Origin: Scolanthus callimorphus
Taxonomy: Eukaryota; Cnidaria; Anthozoa; Actiniaria; Edwardsiidae
Direction of reading: 5' to 3'
Assembly: GCA_033964015.1 (NCBI GenBank)
Contig: CM066919.1
Location: 14,363,646-14,427,645 of the forward strand
Length of the DNA stretch: 64,000 nt
Position 1 is the stretch's first letter. Every line of letters begins with the position of its first letter. The position numbers and the translations under genes were made by a program. The notes beneath the pieces are model-generated. The model saw only the letters and a program-made list of their open reading frames with translations, was not told where the DNA came from and did not search any database. Below are positions 37,853 through 49,775 of the stretch, one piece after another.

Positions 37853-39323
37853 TTACTTGTTCTGCAGCTTGCTCATTATACCTAAAACTTGCTGCATCAG
37901 CAGCATTTGTTGCTGCTGTTGTTGCTGCTGTTGTTGTTGTTGCTGCTGTAGAAACTGCTGTTGTTGCAAGTGCAGACGTGTCATAATGTCTGACTGTTGT
38001 TGTTGTTGTAGCATTTGTTGTTCTTGTTGTTCCTTTTTAAGCCTTAGCTCTTCTTCCTTTAATGCATTGGCTTTCTCAGCTCTCTCCCTTAAAAACTCCA
38101 TGGCCTCCCCACCTGACCTTCTCTGTCGCTTATGCTTAACCTCTGCTGTACCCTCCTCAGCCTCTCTCTTTTTTGTCTCAGACAACTTCTCCATGGCTTT
38201 TCTACGGATATCTTCCCCTTTTGATTTCTCCTCTTGTTTTTTAGTCTTCTTGCCTTCGTCCACTGGCACAGTGTTGTTTTGAAGATCTATCATTTCCTCT
38301 ATCAGTGAATCCAACTCACTCGGCTCAGTGCCGGAAATTCCTGAAGCCCTCTCCTCTGCCCTGATCTTTTTTTGTTGTTTCTTAATCAGATTCCCGATGT
38401 GTTCTCTCACAGCTCTGCTGTCAACATTAAACAGGGGTTTTGGGCATTTGTTAAGTACTTGAGCAATTTGCTGATGTATGGCGCTTCTTTGTGTGGAATA
38501 TTTTTTGAACTTAAAAGGGTTTGCAAATATGACTTCTCTGCAGAATGTTATGTTGTGGGATTCTGTCCAGTACATAATAGGCCTGAAAATAATAATTCAA
38601 AAAATCTGTGAAATATGGAAAAGCCAAGCATATCATAATATTTGCTTTTCCGTGCTAGCAGAGGCTGCTGTCTTGCTCTGTGTTTAGAAGCTACCTTTGT
38701 GAAGTTGAAAATCACAAGAAAACGAAAACGTAAAAAGCAGCCTCTGCTTGCAGGAACTATGTGCTGCTACTAGTTGTAACTGCCTAAAGTTTAGATCTTT
38801 TACAATTGCCCCTGGCTGCACACTTACAACTAGTGAGACTACAAATTGAAAACTATAAAAAGATTTACTCAAAATTTTGTTTTACAGGTTTGAAGACTGT
38901 AAGTTACTTAAGTAATTCTTAATGGTTATTTGCCCTGGTCGCTTCCGAAACGTGGTTTTAAAACAAAATTCGAACGCCTTCCCTTCGGTAAATCTAAATA
39001 CTAGAGTTTAGAGCCTTCTTCCCCACCTTTTTGGACTGATTAATGTGGATAATGAAATAATTCCAGTTAAAAGCAAAACACACAAAAAAAGCTGAGAAAG
39101 ACAAAATTGCCCTCAACTGCTTGCAAATCACTGAAGAAAGCACTTTTAAGTGCTTAAAAGCATTTGTGGCTCCCAAAAGAAACTAATAAAGGTTCTCAAT
39201 ATATATAAAAACATTTTCATTTTCTAAGGATGCGATTACTCACTTTGATTCACGTTCAGTGTTATCCTTCTGAGCCGCCTCGCCCATCTCTTTTGACAGA
39301 GATCTTTGAGTTGATCTAAACAT
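37853..39323 (-). CDS. Harbinger Myb/SANT-like DNA-binding protein
   Basis: Exons 39323-39244 and 38582-37853 (minus strand; donor |gtgagt, acceptor attttcag|) give 269 aa. The N-terminal exon encodes MFRSTQRSLSKEMGEAAQKD. The second exon opens with the Myb/SANT-like module MYWTESHNITFCREVIFANP ... VDSRAVREHIGNLIKK, followed by ASGISGTEPSELDSLIEE, a Lys/Glu-rich coiled coil and a glutamine-rich tail (a run of about 14 Q coded by CAG/CAA). Harbinger Myb-like proteins bind the element ends and help the transposase enter the nucleus. The pairing with the transposase inside one set of TIRs supports the call. Confidence 0.9.
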
Positions 39324-40839
39324 GCCGCGAGAAAAATGATTTTTATTGTGAAAACTTAAATTTCTTGAGGTTCAAATCTTCCCTTATGCATGGAAGATGG
39401 GAAAACTTTCCATTTGTAATACACAAGATAGTGAAATGATGCACTTTTCTGTGAAAAAACACGGACTAATACTCACGTTTTCTAGAAGACCTCAGTTCGG
39501 CTCTTTTGGCGTTCTCGCAAAAACCCTGCAACGCGACGCGCATGCGCATTTTGCACTTACAGTGAAATATCACTTCCGGCCGCGTTGTTTCCACATCGCG
39601 TTGCCGGATCTTAAAGTCCCTATTAGCAGCCATCGGACGCGTTGCGCGACCTAAATTTTTAAAATGACACCCCTCGCACTAATCCCTGAGTAGCTAACAT
39701 TAATCACAGCAAGTTTGGAGAGAATTCATTGGGCCGATTTTATGTTACTCGAACGGACTTTTTCAGCCTCAAAAATGTCAAAGTTAATTATGCCGCAAAG
39801 TATTTCCTTGAAAAATAATGGCTAATATCTGCGGAATTAAGAAATCCTTGCCGCCCGAATAATCTACAAACCCAAGGCAATGTACCAGCCAATTTTCACT
39901 TCTTAGAATGCTTCCGATTTTGTTTGGCATGTGTTCAAGGAAACTGCAAAATTTGAGAAATTATATTATAAATCTTCCGTTTGTTATAAACACTTTTCGC
40001 CTCTGACAAAAACCGGCTCGAGCAAACCGAAAGAGTAGTGAAGTTTAGCATTTTTTCTCGGTGCCTTAAAATACTTCAATGAACTCAAGACTTGGAGGTT
40101 ATCTTGGGTATATATTCAAGAATAATTTACGGAAGTATCAAAAACTTTTACATATGAGATTTGTGTCAGAGGCGAAAAGTGTAAATTTTATAACAAACGT
40201 AAGATTTATAATATAATTTCTCAAATTTTGCAGTTTCCTTGAACACATGCCAAACAAAATCGGAAACATTCTAAGAAGTGAAATTTGGCTGGTACATTGC
40301 CTTGGGTTTGTAGATTATTCGGGCGGCAAGGATTTGTTAATTCCACAGATATTAGCGATTCTTTTTCAAGGAAATATTTGCGGTATAAATAGCTTTGCCA
40401 TTTTGGAGCCTGAAAAAGTCCGTTCGAATAACATAAAACCGGCCCAATGAATTCTCTCCAAACTTGCTGTGATTAATGCTAGCTACTACTACTCAGGGAT
40501 TAGTGTGAGGGGTGTCATTTTAAAAGTCTAGGTCGCGCAACGCGTCTGATGACTGCGTATTATAAACAAGGGTGTGGTTATAACGTTGCTATAGCAACTC
40601 CGATCACAACAAAATGCACACTACAACAAAGTTCAAACCCTCCAGAATAACCATGTGAAAGTTCAGACCGATACAGGTTTTTGAGCCTGAACAGCAGGCA
40701 AACAAAGTTTGGTGGTGGAGAGCAGAAAAAATTGTAGGCAGCCTCCTTAAGCGAATAAAAAACTGAAACACCACCAAAAATGGCTTCACTGATTACAGGG
40801 AAAACCACGTGAAAGCTACAACAGGAGAAAACAAAGTAC

Positions 40840-41546
40840 AATGGCAAAAACTGGCTCGAGCAAACCGAAAGAGTGGTGAAGTTTAGCATTTTTTCTCGGT
40901 GCTATAAAATACTTCAATGAACTCGAGACTCGGAAGTATCAAAAACATTAACATATGAGATTTTTGTCAGAGGCGAAAAGTGTAAATTTTATAACAAACG
41001 TAAGATTTATAATATAATTTCTCAAATTTTGCAGTTTGCTTGAACACATGCCAAACAAAATCGGAAGCATTCTAAGAAGTGAAAATTGGCTGGTACATTG
41101 CCTTGGGTTTGTAGATTATTCGGGCGGCAAGGATTTCTTAATTCCGCAGATATTAGCCATTATTTTCCAAGGAAATACTTTGAGGCAAAATTAACTTTGA
41201 CATTTTGGAGGCTGAAAAAGTCCGTTCGAGTAACATAAAATCAGCCCAATGAATTCTCTCCAAACTTGCTGTGATTAATGTTAGCTACTCAGGGATTAGT
41301 GCGAGGGGTGTCATTTTAAAAGTTTAGGTCGCGCAACGCGTCTGATGGCTGCTAATTATAAACAAGGGTGTGGTTATAACGTTGCTATAGCAACTCCGAT
41401 CACAACAAAATGCACACTACAATAAAGTTCAAACCCTCCAGGGTAACCATGTGAAAGTTCAGACTGGTACAGGTTTTTGAGCCTGAGCAGCAGGCATACA
41501 AAGATTGGGTGTTGAGGGCAGAAAAAATTGTAGGCAGCCTCCTTAA
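40840..41546. mobile_element. Partial copy of the foldback element (empty Harbinger site)
   Basis: It repeats the spacer and right arm of the foldback element in direct orientation and ends GGCAGCCTCCTTAA at 41546. It keeps the sequence ggctgctaattataaacaag without the 4.7-kb insertion, so it documents the pre-insertion state. It shows no left arm. Confidence 0.8.
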
Positions 41547-41708
41547 TGTCAGGGCAATTCGGCCCCTTTAATGAACGCCCGAACGAGCGAAAGAATGAAC
41601 AAAAAGCAACTACAGTAGAACAGTTAAAATTACACCAATTACATGCAGCCCTGGTTGTAAGTCTAATATTCCGGTAGTCCATTCCTGAATATACAATCTT
41701 CTCTCTAG

Positions 41709-41759
41709 GCTCAACAGGATGCAGATGCCTGGAAAGCTATTGTGGTTCCCCTTGAAAAG
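41709..41759 (+). CDS. RABEP: Rabaptin exon B
   Basis: A 51-bp exon between ttctctctag| and |gtgcgt, phase 0 at both ends, encoding AQQDADAWKAIVVPLEK. It continues the frame of exon A and aligns, from memory, with the rabaptin-5 segment AQEDAEKLRSVVMPMEK. The strong similarity over a short exon with consensus splice sites on the same strand makes chance unlikely. Confidence 0.82.
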
Positions 41760-43240
41760 GTGCGTTAGTTAACGTACTCGTGTTTGCATCCTATCTAATT
41801 GTGTCCTATCGCCCGTGTTTGCAGTCTTTCGTGTTCTCCAGTTTTCTGCATCCTATCGCCCGTGGCGACAGATTCTTTTCGAAAAATCCTCGACTGGAGC
41901 CCCATTCTCACTCTAACAACAACGGAATGTTTACCGCGCATGTCAACACAAGGGACATTGTATGATAAGATTAATACGCAAGCAGTAGCACATGCATCAA
42001 ACAGTATAATTCATATCACAGATTCCAAGTAAAAACCTCGTAGAAGAAGCTGTAATGATAGCCTGAAATAGGTTTACATTTTGGGTTTATGAGGGGTTCT
42101 GTATGACTTTGAGTCGAGAACAAGTAGTTCATTTCTTTTAAAAAACAAACCCACTAAATAAAAGACTTTCTCAAAGTTATTTTAAACTTGTTTTCTTTGT
42201 CCGATTCCATTCTCGCGCTGCTCCAAAAAGCGAAGTCTACTTGGAGCAAGTCTGAGCCACAAGTACATTCCCTTTGATGTGTTGCTTTTAGAAAGGTTTC
42301 ATGCAACACTTTCACGCAAGAAAACAAAAGTGTTACGAAGCGAACGCACTTGTAATCTGCAGTTACCCTAGTTTAGTAATATTGTAATGTGAACCACATG
42401 TTCTATGAGGCAAATGCTAAATCCCCTTGAGTAGACTGCTGAGCCATTTTTCTCGGAACTCTTTAGAATGATCGATTCATTATGGGCACAGTTGTAGCAA
42501 TCATCAATTGATAAATGGAAGCAAGAGATACAGACTTTCTACAAGAACTCATTTTGCAATAATTGCTTTCCATTTGACGGTTTCTTCGCGGTCATTCCAA
42601 CTGATAACGCCATACGCAATTTCCAATACTAAAGATAAACCTTGAAAGTTAGCAAAACATGTTCTCCAAAGACAAGATAAATCAAATCCATGCCAAACAG
42701 CAATAAAACATCATTCTATGATGCTAAAAAGATATAATGTTTTGGCTGAAGCAAATGGATAGATAGATACTTTTTATGATACCCACGGTTTTGTGTCAGC
42801 CATTACAAAGCCGCGCTAAAACAAATATCTACTGAATATAAAGTTAATATTTAAAATTACGAGGACATATATATAGATTTGTTTAAGATGTGAGAAAGAA
42901 TCCAAGAAGCTGGAAGGCAACTCATGATCGAACATTGATCCAAATTTCCTTAATTATGTAGACTCTCGGGTAACCTGTCCGAAATAAAAGTACCCTTATA
43001 ACTAAATCGTTTTTTAAGTCGGGATTTTGGAAGCACAGAACGTTATGTGGCGATGCGATGTTACGCGATCACTAGCTCCCGTGTTACAGTAGCACGGATT
43101 GCGAAATAATTTATGCTCATTAATTTATTGTTGCATTTATTGTAATTTATTGTTAATTTATTCTAATTTCCTCACCCACTCCTCCAAAACCATTCTGTGC
43201 AGCAGCACCCCTCCGCACTAGCTATCCTCGATAGTGGGAA
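41760..43240. other. Rabaptin intron, nothing recognised
   Basis: AT-rich intronic sequence without repeats or coding regions that I can support. Confidence 0.5.
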
Positions 43241-43248
43241 ACAAGGAT

Positions 43249-43594
43249 CCCAGGAGGGTGCTCGGATATAAAAATGACGGGGGGGTCCGACAGAGCTCCA
43301 AATTTCATACCCAAAAAAGTACCTGACCCATAAATTTTATATCCCAAAAAATATCTGCTCCCAAAATACAAAATACAAGATTCCCCTAATTACCCAACTT
43401 TTAAGCCTAAAAAGGCCATTTTAATACCGCACATGATGCCCGTCTTGAATCAACTAGCCTGTCACAAGTTTCAACCCCCAAAATACCCGCGGATTTTTCA
43501 ACCCTCAAAAAAATACAAATTTTACTACAAATTTCATACCCAAAAAAATACGTCTGACCGCCCCGTCATTTTTATATCCGAGTACCCCCCTGGG
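43249..43594. mobile_element. hAT-type palindromic MITE
   Basis: CCCAGGAGGGTGCTCGGATA and TATCCGAGTACCCCCCTGGG are terminal inverted repeats. ACAAGGAT flanks at 43241-43248 and 43595-43602, an exact 8-bp duplication. Internally many short words of the form ataccca(a)aaaa(g/a)ta are reiterated. It belongs to the family seen at 4752-5113. Confidence 0.9.
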
Positions 43595-43940
43595 ACAAGG
43601 ATACTGCTATTTACGTTGTCGTTGATGCGTTGACACCAAATATTTTGGTTGTATTATGCTACAACTAAATAATATTATTCATCCATGCTACTATCTTGAT
43701 TCTGATTGGCTAAGAGTACGCAGCGAAATCTTGTTGGCGCACAGTTCCTGACGTCACTCTGCAGACATTAGGATTGATGCCCTGTAATGACGTCATAATC
43801 ATTATGACAAGCCAATAAGGTTTGGGCGTCATTTTGCCAATGTTTTTTTGCCGAGAGAGCATTGCTAAGGCTGTCTAACTTGAATATCAGGAGGGAAATA
43901 CTATCGGGACGTTAGCTGAAGTTGAAAAACCGAGAGAAAA

Positions 43941-44624
43941 GTGGCCCATGGCTAATTCACCAAAAACACAATTTAAAAGTAAATCGCCTTATTTGCTAAA
44001 AGGACGGCAAAAAGCGGGTTATTTTTTATGTGAACACGATAAAGTGCTCTTCGCACAACATACTTTTTAAGATATTTACTAAGAAAGATGCAGCCATTTC
44101 ATTTTGAACGCAGTTCCTAAAGGTGCCTAAATAGCACAGAACCCTCCTATTCGAAAAAGGCACGACATAATTGTACTTTTTGTTATAAATGCAATGGTCG
44201 CTTGCTCTAGTTTACACTGTCACTAGCTCAGCAAAATCCCAAGCTTAGGTTTTGTTTTACGTATTTTAGGGGTGATTTATGCTGATTTTTACTGTAAAAG
44301 AACGATTAAGCTTAGGGTTTTGATACACTACTAACCGTGTAAACTAGAACACTAATACACCATTGCATTGATAATAATAATAAAGTAATATTCTTTCACT
44401 GCTATTTTAGAATGGGAGGGCTCCATTTCATTTTAACATATTTAGGAAAACTACATACCAAATGAAACTGTTACAACTTTTCCAATATATCTCATGACAG
44501 ATATTATGTGCCAAGAACCCTTTAGCAACAGCATATAAAAGAATATCTGAATGTTGTCGCTTTCTAGGCAAATATGGTGATTTACTGTTAGGGTGTTATT
44601 TCCAGTGAATTAGCCATGGGCCAC
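43941..44624. mobile_element. 684-bp element with 20-bp TIRs
   Basis: GTGGCCCATGGCTAATTCAC at the left and GTGAATTAGCCATGGGCCAC at the right are perfect complements. The interior is AT-rich with no gene. The target duplication is not clear. Confidence 0.7.
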
Positions 44625-44670
44625 CTTAAAATGTTTTGTAAGCTAGAAATAGTCTTGCTTTTCTTTTTAG

Positions 44671-44742
44671 GATAACGAGACCCTGAAGGCCAAGCTGAAA
44701 GAATATCAAGAAAAAATTTCGAGCATGGAAACTAAATTAAGG
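44671..44742 (+). CDS. RABEP: Rabaptin exon C
   Basis: A 72-bp exon between ttctttttag| and |gtacgt, phase 0, encoding 24 residues DNETLKAKLKEYQEKISSME TKLR. It follows exon B in frame and corresponds to the rabaptin-5 coiled coil after VVMPMEK (EIAALKDKLTEAEDKIKELE). No further exon was found before 64000, so the next intron probably exceeds 19 kb. Confidence 0.8.
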
Positions 44743-45780
44743 GTACGTACATGTACGATATTTTATCTACCGTTCAGCTGAAGCTTTTTAATTAGCACTA
44801 TTTTGATTGGACTGGTACCCCAAAACCGCATGGTACCATATCGGAATCCGAACAGTTTGTAATAAAATCTGTTAAAAAGTTGCAAATGAAAGAAAGCTAC
44901 TTGATTGAATAAATGATGCAATATAAATCTCGCGTGAGACCTACGTTTCTGAGTGGCATCTTAAGTAGCGTAGTAGTAAAATTGAGTTAGTTAAATTGGC
45001 ACTTGTACGAAATTTGAATGGTTTCTGTGAAAATGCCATTCAATATATGCTATTAGACATAATATCTATACTATTATAATCGGGTTGTCTGCACAAACGT
45101 TTCTGATTGGCTAAATCAGTCTGTCCGAGAGTAACACTGAAATGGCTTCCCTGACCACAGCTTTGTGCCCTCAATCACGTACCTCACGAGGACGGTGCTT
45201 TTCAAAAAGCAAAACATGGATTCTACTAAATTGTTGTCTTGAGCTAAACAATTGCCCACCCGTTTCGAAATAACTGAATACGAGACAGTTTCTTGGAAAA
45301 AAAACACAGAAGCCTTCGCAAAAACACAGTTGTACTGCTCAAAAATTATCAAAACACAAAGCTCAAAAGAAATCCCTGCGTAAAGTTATTGTTTAATGTG
45401 CTTTTAATATGTCTGTAATAAAGAAAGTCTAATGGAGTCCAATAATAACTCAAAATCTCTAATTTTCGTACGACAACAAACACAACATTTGACAATCGAG
45501 CTAGCGCCCGTTCGCCGATCATTTCAGCCAATCAAGTACAATTTCGATCCTTCAAGAACTGTTGTGTTTTCTGAAGAAAAGGAAATGTGTTTTCTGAAGA
45601 AAAGGAAATGCTCTGAAAAATGCATAAATACGGCAAAATTCTGAAATGTTTTGCAAATTTGAGACATTTAATCTACCTTATGTAATGCCTAAACAAATTG
45701 TTATTCTGAGTCTTCTAGTGTCACGGAGTGACGGGCTGTTTTCTTGTATAGATTTAAGCGCTGCCTAAAAGCGTAGCTCC
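44743..45780. other. Rabaptin intron, nothing recognised
   Basis: No conserved motif in the short open frames. A small direct duplication (gaagaaaaggaaatg) occurs at about 45573-45610. Confidence 0.4.
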
Positions 45781-45799
45781 CAGCCAGTTTTATACTTTT

Positions 45800-46250
45800 T
45801 TTTTCAAGCTTGGCGTCATCGTTGACGTCTCTATGACGTCACATCCCTTGAGCACTTCGTTGCGCTCCTCTGGTGACATGACCTAGATAATTTTGTTCAT
45901 TTCGGTTTTCATGAGTCTTCCCTTCACGAAAAATTTGATGACGCCATCGGTGACGTCATACCACGTGACCGTTTTGTTGCGCTTTTCTGCTCACCTTGAC
46001 AATTTTGCCCAAGTTTGGTTGTATTGGAGTCTTCCCTTCACGAGATATGAATTTTTCAAGATTTGATGACGTCATCGATGATGTCATACCACATGACCGT
46101 TTTGTTGCGCTTCTCTAGTCACCTAGACAATTTTGCCCGAGTTATGAGTTTTTCAAACTTTGATGACGTCATCGAGGACGTCACATCACGGGCCATTTTG
46201 TTGCGTTCTCCTAGGTGGCTCTCCTAGTCACCTAAGGTCACAACACCCCC
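45800..46250. repeat. Second cluster of CRE-type tandem repeats
   Basis: About four units of roughly 115-125 bp with gatgacgtcatcgatgatgt, accacgtgaccgttttgttg and gcccaagtttggttgtattg. They are related to, but diverged from, the units at 33.2-34.4 kb. Confidence 0.75.
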
Positions 46251-46661
46251 TGGTATCATAGACAAAAGGTCGGGGCTAGATGGGATACTCACAGTGAGGT
46301 GATTAATAATAATTTATAGGCTTCACGGTAGAACGAACCTACATATGCCATGTTATGACGTGTAGCTTCGTTCTATTGTTTATGTCTATGGATAATTAAT
46401 CACTTCCACTGTGAGTATCCCATCTAGCCACGACCTGGACAAAATACCCCCAAGTAAGCAGGTGTGAAATTTGTCGACGCTGACAAATTAATGCGGGCGC
46501 AGCCAAGAGGGCAGGCTTGCGAGTTTTCGCAAACGTTGCATTCCTAACAAATTTCCATGCTCCGGGTAAACTAGTTCTTTGTTTTATTACATTGGCACGG
46601 ATTTATTTTTGCGGTGAAGACCGTCTTACAAAAGATGTTTCGCATAATAGAACATCAGGAG

Positions 46662-47525
46662 TTAGTCTAGTCGCCAGAGGGGGTTCACGTGCACCCCCCG
46701 GAACATTTATGGAGACATATTTTTAGAACCCTTAGGGTGTCTAGAATCTGGTTTGAGGTGTCCCCAGCCCGAAAATGTGTCCAACGGCCACTTTTTTGGG
46801 CCGGTTTTTGTTTTTTTAATTATATTCTTTTGTTATTTAATGAGATTCAATGAGCCAATTTTATAGATTGTAGCACTGTACAAAAAAGCTCTTTAGATTC
46901 TAAAACTATACTTTTACGATCTTAGGAATACTCTGATCACATGTAGACTAGTTAAATTGCTGTCTCAGCCTTTTCCCGTCACATACGCTTATCGTTTTGG
47001 TATTTCCTAATAGAAATACAAAGGCTGACAGAGTCTTAGAAAATATCTATCAGTAAGGAACGTAACATCTATAAAACGGGAATGTAAATTGTACATATGT
47101 GTTCAGTCTATCAATGACACTATAATAGCATAAGTGGTAAGACTGGAATGCTTTTCTGAACAGTGCTACAGTCTATAAAATTGCCTCATTGAATCTCATT
47201 AAATAACAAAAGAATACAATTAAAAACAAAAATCGGCCCAAAAAGTGGCCGTGGGACACTTTTTGGGCCATGGGACATCCAAATCCGGCTTATCTCCGGT
47301 GTAATAACCTGTGAGTCCGCACGAACTGCGTCACAAAGCTTCCTTTGTTTGGTAGAACGAATCAGGATGAAATAAGAACTGAACACAAAGGTGTCCTCTG
47401 GGAATGGTTATTACACCGGAGTTAACCCCCAAATCTAGTTTTTTGATATCTAAGGGTTCCAAAAAAGTATGTTTCGTTACTAGTTCCGGGGGGTGCACGT
47501 GAATCCCCTCTGGCGACTAGACTAA
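46662..47525. mobile_element. Foldback element with TA flanks
   Basis: GTCTAGTCGCCAGAGG and CCTCTGGCGACTAGAC bound a structure whose arms match over more than 200 bp (for example tctcattaaataacaaaaga, inverted near 46830 and 47195). TA directly flanks both outer ends, compatible with a Tc1/mariner-type target (inference). A 128-bp palindromic MITE (47294-47421; CTCCGGTGTAATAACC and complement) is nested in the right arm. Confidence 0.75.
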
Positions 47526-48632
47526 GTAGACAAAGCTTGATTTCATGTCGAGTGAAGGTATAAACGGCGCTCAAAATATACCAAGACGATTTTTCAGCCG
47601 ATGAACTAGTAAAAATAGTTCGGTTTCAATGCAAGAATGACCGTGTGAAATTTGGGTTCTGGTACAAAAGCTTGTTTCTCGAATATGTTCATATTTTGTA
47701 TTTTGAGGGCCATTTATACCTTCACGCGAGATGAAATTGGGCTTAGTTTACTGCTGGACGTTCAATCATGCAAAACTTCGTTTGTTAGGCGATCTTGACC
47801 GCAAAAAATAGTCCGTGCGATGCAATGAAAGAAAGAACGAATTAACCTGTCCACACGAAAATTTGCAAGGAATGTGAAGTTTTTCACGCTAGCATAAACT
47901 CACAAGCCTGCACTCACTTTGACGAACGCATGCCCTATACAAATTTCCCACCTGCTCCCCAATTATGGTTGCCTAAGCATTTTCCCGCCTTTATCATTTA
48001 CCCGCCTGTAATATCTGTTGGACTGCCTGTGTGACGACACATGAACAAACCTTCTTTATTTTTGAAGCTATTTGCTCAGCAAATCGCTTCTTAGTCATCG
48101 CCCTCAAACTATGTGAGTATGTCACTTCGCGGGAATCGTCCAGCTTGCACTCCATGTTGCTCCTATTTGTACATTGATTATACTTCAGTCGCACTAGAAT
48201 CACGGGTCATGAAGTTTCTGCCTTTCAAATATTTGAATTTAGCCAATCATAGCCCTACATTCCTTTACTCTCCCCTCCCTTATTACATCAGTACATTCCC
48301 CCACCACCCCATCCCTTGTAGCATCATTGCAGCCACTTGTTCGACATTGGGTATCCTGTGTCCTGTTTCTTCTCCCTCTTAAGCAGTTTACCTCTGCCAA
48401 CATATATATAGGTTACATAAGCCAATCAGTCGTCCATGTGGGATGACAAGTTTCTTCTTGGAGGTGATGTGAATTGAGCATGCTCTCGGTATCACGTCAT
48501 AAATGCCCACCATCGTGTATTATTTAGGATATTTCCATTACGACAAATAAATAAGTATGCTAAGATAGAAAAACGTTAACAATATTAAAGTTGCCACTGA
48601 GCATGCGCAATAACTTTTCTTAATTTTATTGC
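47526..48632. other. Rabaptin intron, nothing recognised
   Basis: No supported gene or structured repeat. Confidence 0.4.
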
Positions 48633-48641
48633 TACAAGAGA

Positions 48642-49023
48642 GGCAGAGCGGAAATGACCCGCTTAGACCACTAAATTTCAAATAATAAGGTCAGGTTAGC
48701 TCAGAGAAGCTTGATTTTTTGCATACAGACTCCTTGTCTGATTAAAAACAAAATATCAAAAATGACTTTTTTCTAATGTATCCGTCTTTGAGATATTGGG
48801 CTTTAAACTTTGGTTTCTGTGCCATTTTATGGGAGAATTAGTACTTTGATCAGGAATTATGCAAACTTTGCTCAATCATATCTAAAATTCATATTCTTCA
48901 ATTTTCTTAAAAATTTGGAATTAAGCTTTTAGCCATAGAAACTCTTTGTATACGGAATCTTGAGCTTATATATTGAAATATGGCAAAGTTAGACATTTCA
49001 TTTTTGGTCATTTCCGCTCTGTC
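48642..49023. mobile_element. 382-bp MITE with 9-bp target duplication
   Basis: GGCAGAGCGGAAATGACC and GGTCATTTCCGCTCTGTC form the terminal repeats. TACAAGAGA flanks at 48633-48641 and 49024-49032. A 9-bp duplication suits the Mutator/MULE group (inference). The interior is AT-rich and non-coding. Confidence 0.88.
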
Positions 49024-49065
49024 TACAAGAGATCAAATCACTCCGGAGTGCTTGAAAATAAAACC

Positions 49066-49290
49066 TTTCCTCAGTTTTGTGCTGGATATTTTCAACGTCG
49101 TGCTGCTTTGTTCCAATCACCTAAAGTATACGAGGTGAATTTTGTCTGACAGTGATGCGATCGAGTCATGTATCGAGCGTGGAATTCAGCAAACGCCGGT
49201 CGAAATTAACAAGAAAAAGTACAGTAAAAGTACAAGACATAGACAAAAATGAATGAAACAGATGAAACTGAAAGGAGAAAAAACCTTACA
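49066..49290 (+). repeat. Body of a SINE-like repeat, copy 1 (headless)
   Basis: From aataaaacctttcctc through ttttcaacgtcgtgctgctt, gtgatgcgatcgagtcat, gtggaattcagcaaacgccg and gtacaagacatag it matches 62881-63085 in the same orientation. It lacks the tRNA-like head seen upstream of the second copy. Confidence 0.75.
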
Positions 49291-49477
49291 GGTGAGAAAT
49301 GGGAAAGAACAAGTCCAAGAAATGAGTCCTTAGTTCGAAGTCTTATCGAATATTCGAGCAAGACGTATACAGTCCGGGAGGTGGCTAAATCTAGCTACAT
49401 TCCTTTTAAGTCAGTTGGCCAATCAGAGCGCAAACCGGTATCACGTGACCATGTAACCATCATAAACCAAAACAAAG

Positions 49478-49775
49478 ATGGCGGACGATGGTTGCACAGA
49501 AGAGGGAAATGATCGTATTATGACATTTTTTGCAGCTGATAGTAAAGAAATCAAAAAGAATCAAACGTATGTATGAAAATAAAGTTTTGTACATATCTAT
49601 ATCTGGTTTGTTTACGTAAGCAGTCACTAGTTCTCTCGCTAGACTCATATTTGTAGGGGATATCGTTTCGGTTTGGCCAGGGTTTATACCCCGTTAAAAC
49701 GCAAACTTCGAGTAATAACAACTACTTAAACGGAGGCAAACGTAGCAAACGTTTCAAGTTAGATGTCTACGGAGA
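49478..49775 (+). CDS. Short gene or first exons beside the left terminus; function unknown
   Basis: ATG at 49478, in an ATGGCGGAC context 108 bp from the transposon end, opens MADDGCTEEGNDRIMTFFAA DSKEIKKNQ and reaches a good donor |GTATGT after 49566 (phase 2). A matching acceptor ctcatatttgtag| at about 49656 continues in phase with GISFRFGQGLYP ... NGGKRSKRFKLDVYGD and a stop near 49775, which would give a protein of about 70 aa. Just after it another frame (49763-49966) stays open for 67 codons, so a frameshift or a further intron is possible. A CCAAT box (ggccaatcag) lies near 49418. Unrecognised; the first exon is the best-supported part. Confidence 0.4.

Larger units (their letters stand above)
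34926..39621. mobile_element. Complete autonomous PIF/Harbinger transposon, 4,696 bp
   Basis: Terminal inverted repeats AGGGACTTTAAGAACCG and, at the other end, the complement of AGGGACTTTAAGATCCGG. The target duplication ATT is at 34923-34925 and 39622-39624. The element encodes the two proteins expected for this superfamily, a DDE transposase (+) and a Myb/SANT-like DNA-binding protein (-), converging on about 37660-37853. The uninterrupted target (TATAATTAGCAGCC in complement) is visible in the neighbouring foldback copy at about 41345-41365, which proves the insertion boundaries. Confidence 0.95.
34733..40750. mobile_element. Foldback element flanked by TTAA, host of the Harbinger insertion
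   Basis: The left end TTAAGGAGGCTGCCTAC (34733) and right end GTAGGCAGCCTCCTTAA (to 40750) are inverted, and the arms are homologous over about 580 bp once the Harbinger insertion is removed. The left arm is 34733-34925 plus 39625-about 40012; the right arm is about 40165-40750; the spacer is about 150 bp. TTAA at both ends suits Kolobok- or piggyBac-type targeting, and the purine start GGAGG favours Kolobok (inference). No transposase belongs to it, so it is non-autonomous, about 1.3 kb before insertion. Confidence 0.8.

Noticed and set aside
37857..38282. Cysteine-run frame opposite the Myb-like gene
   Set aside because: It is the complement of the CAG/CAA glutamine tract of the minus-strand gene.
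49249..49512. 87-codon frame starting MNETDETERRKNLTGE
   Set aside because: It begins in the SINE-like repeat and crosses the left transposon terminus, so it cannot be one conserved gene.
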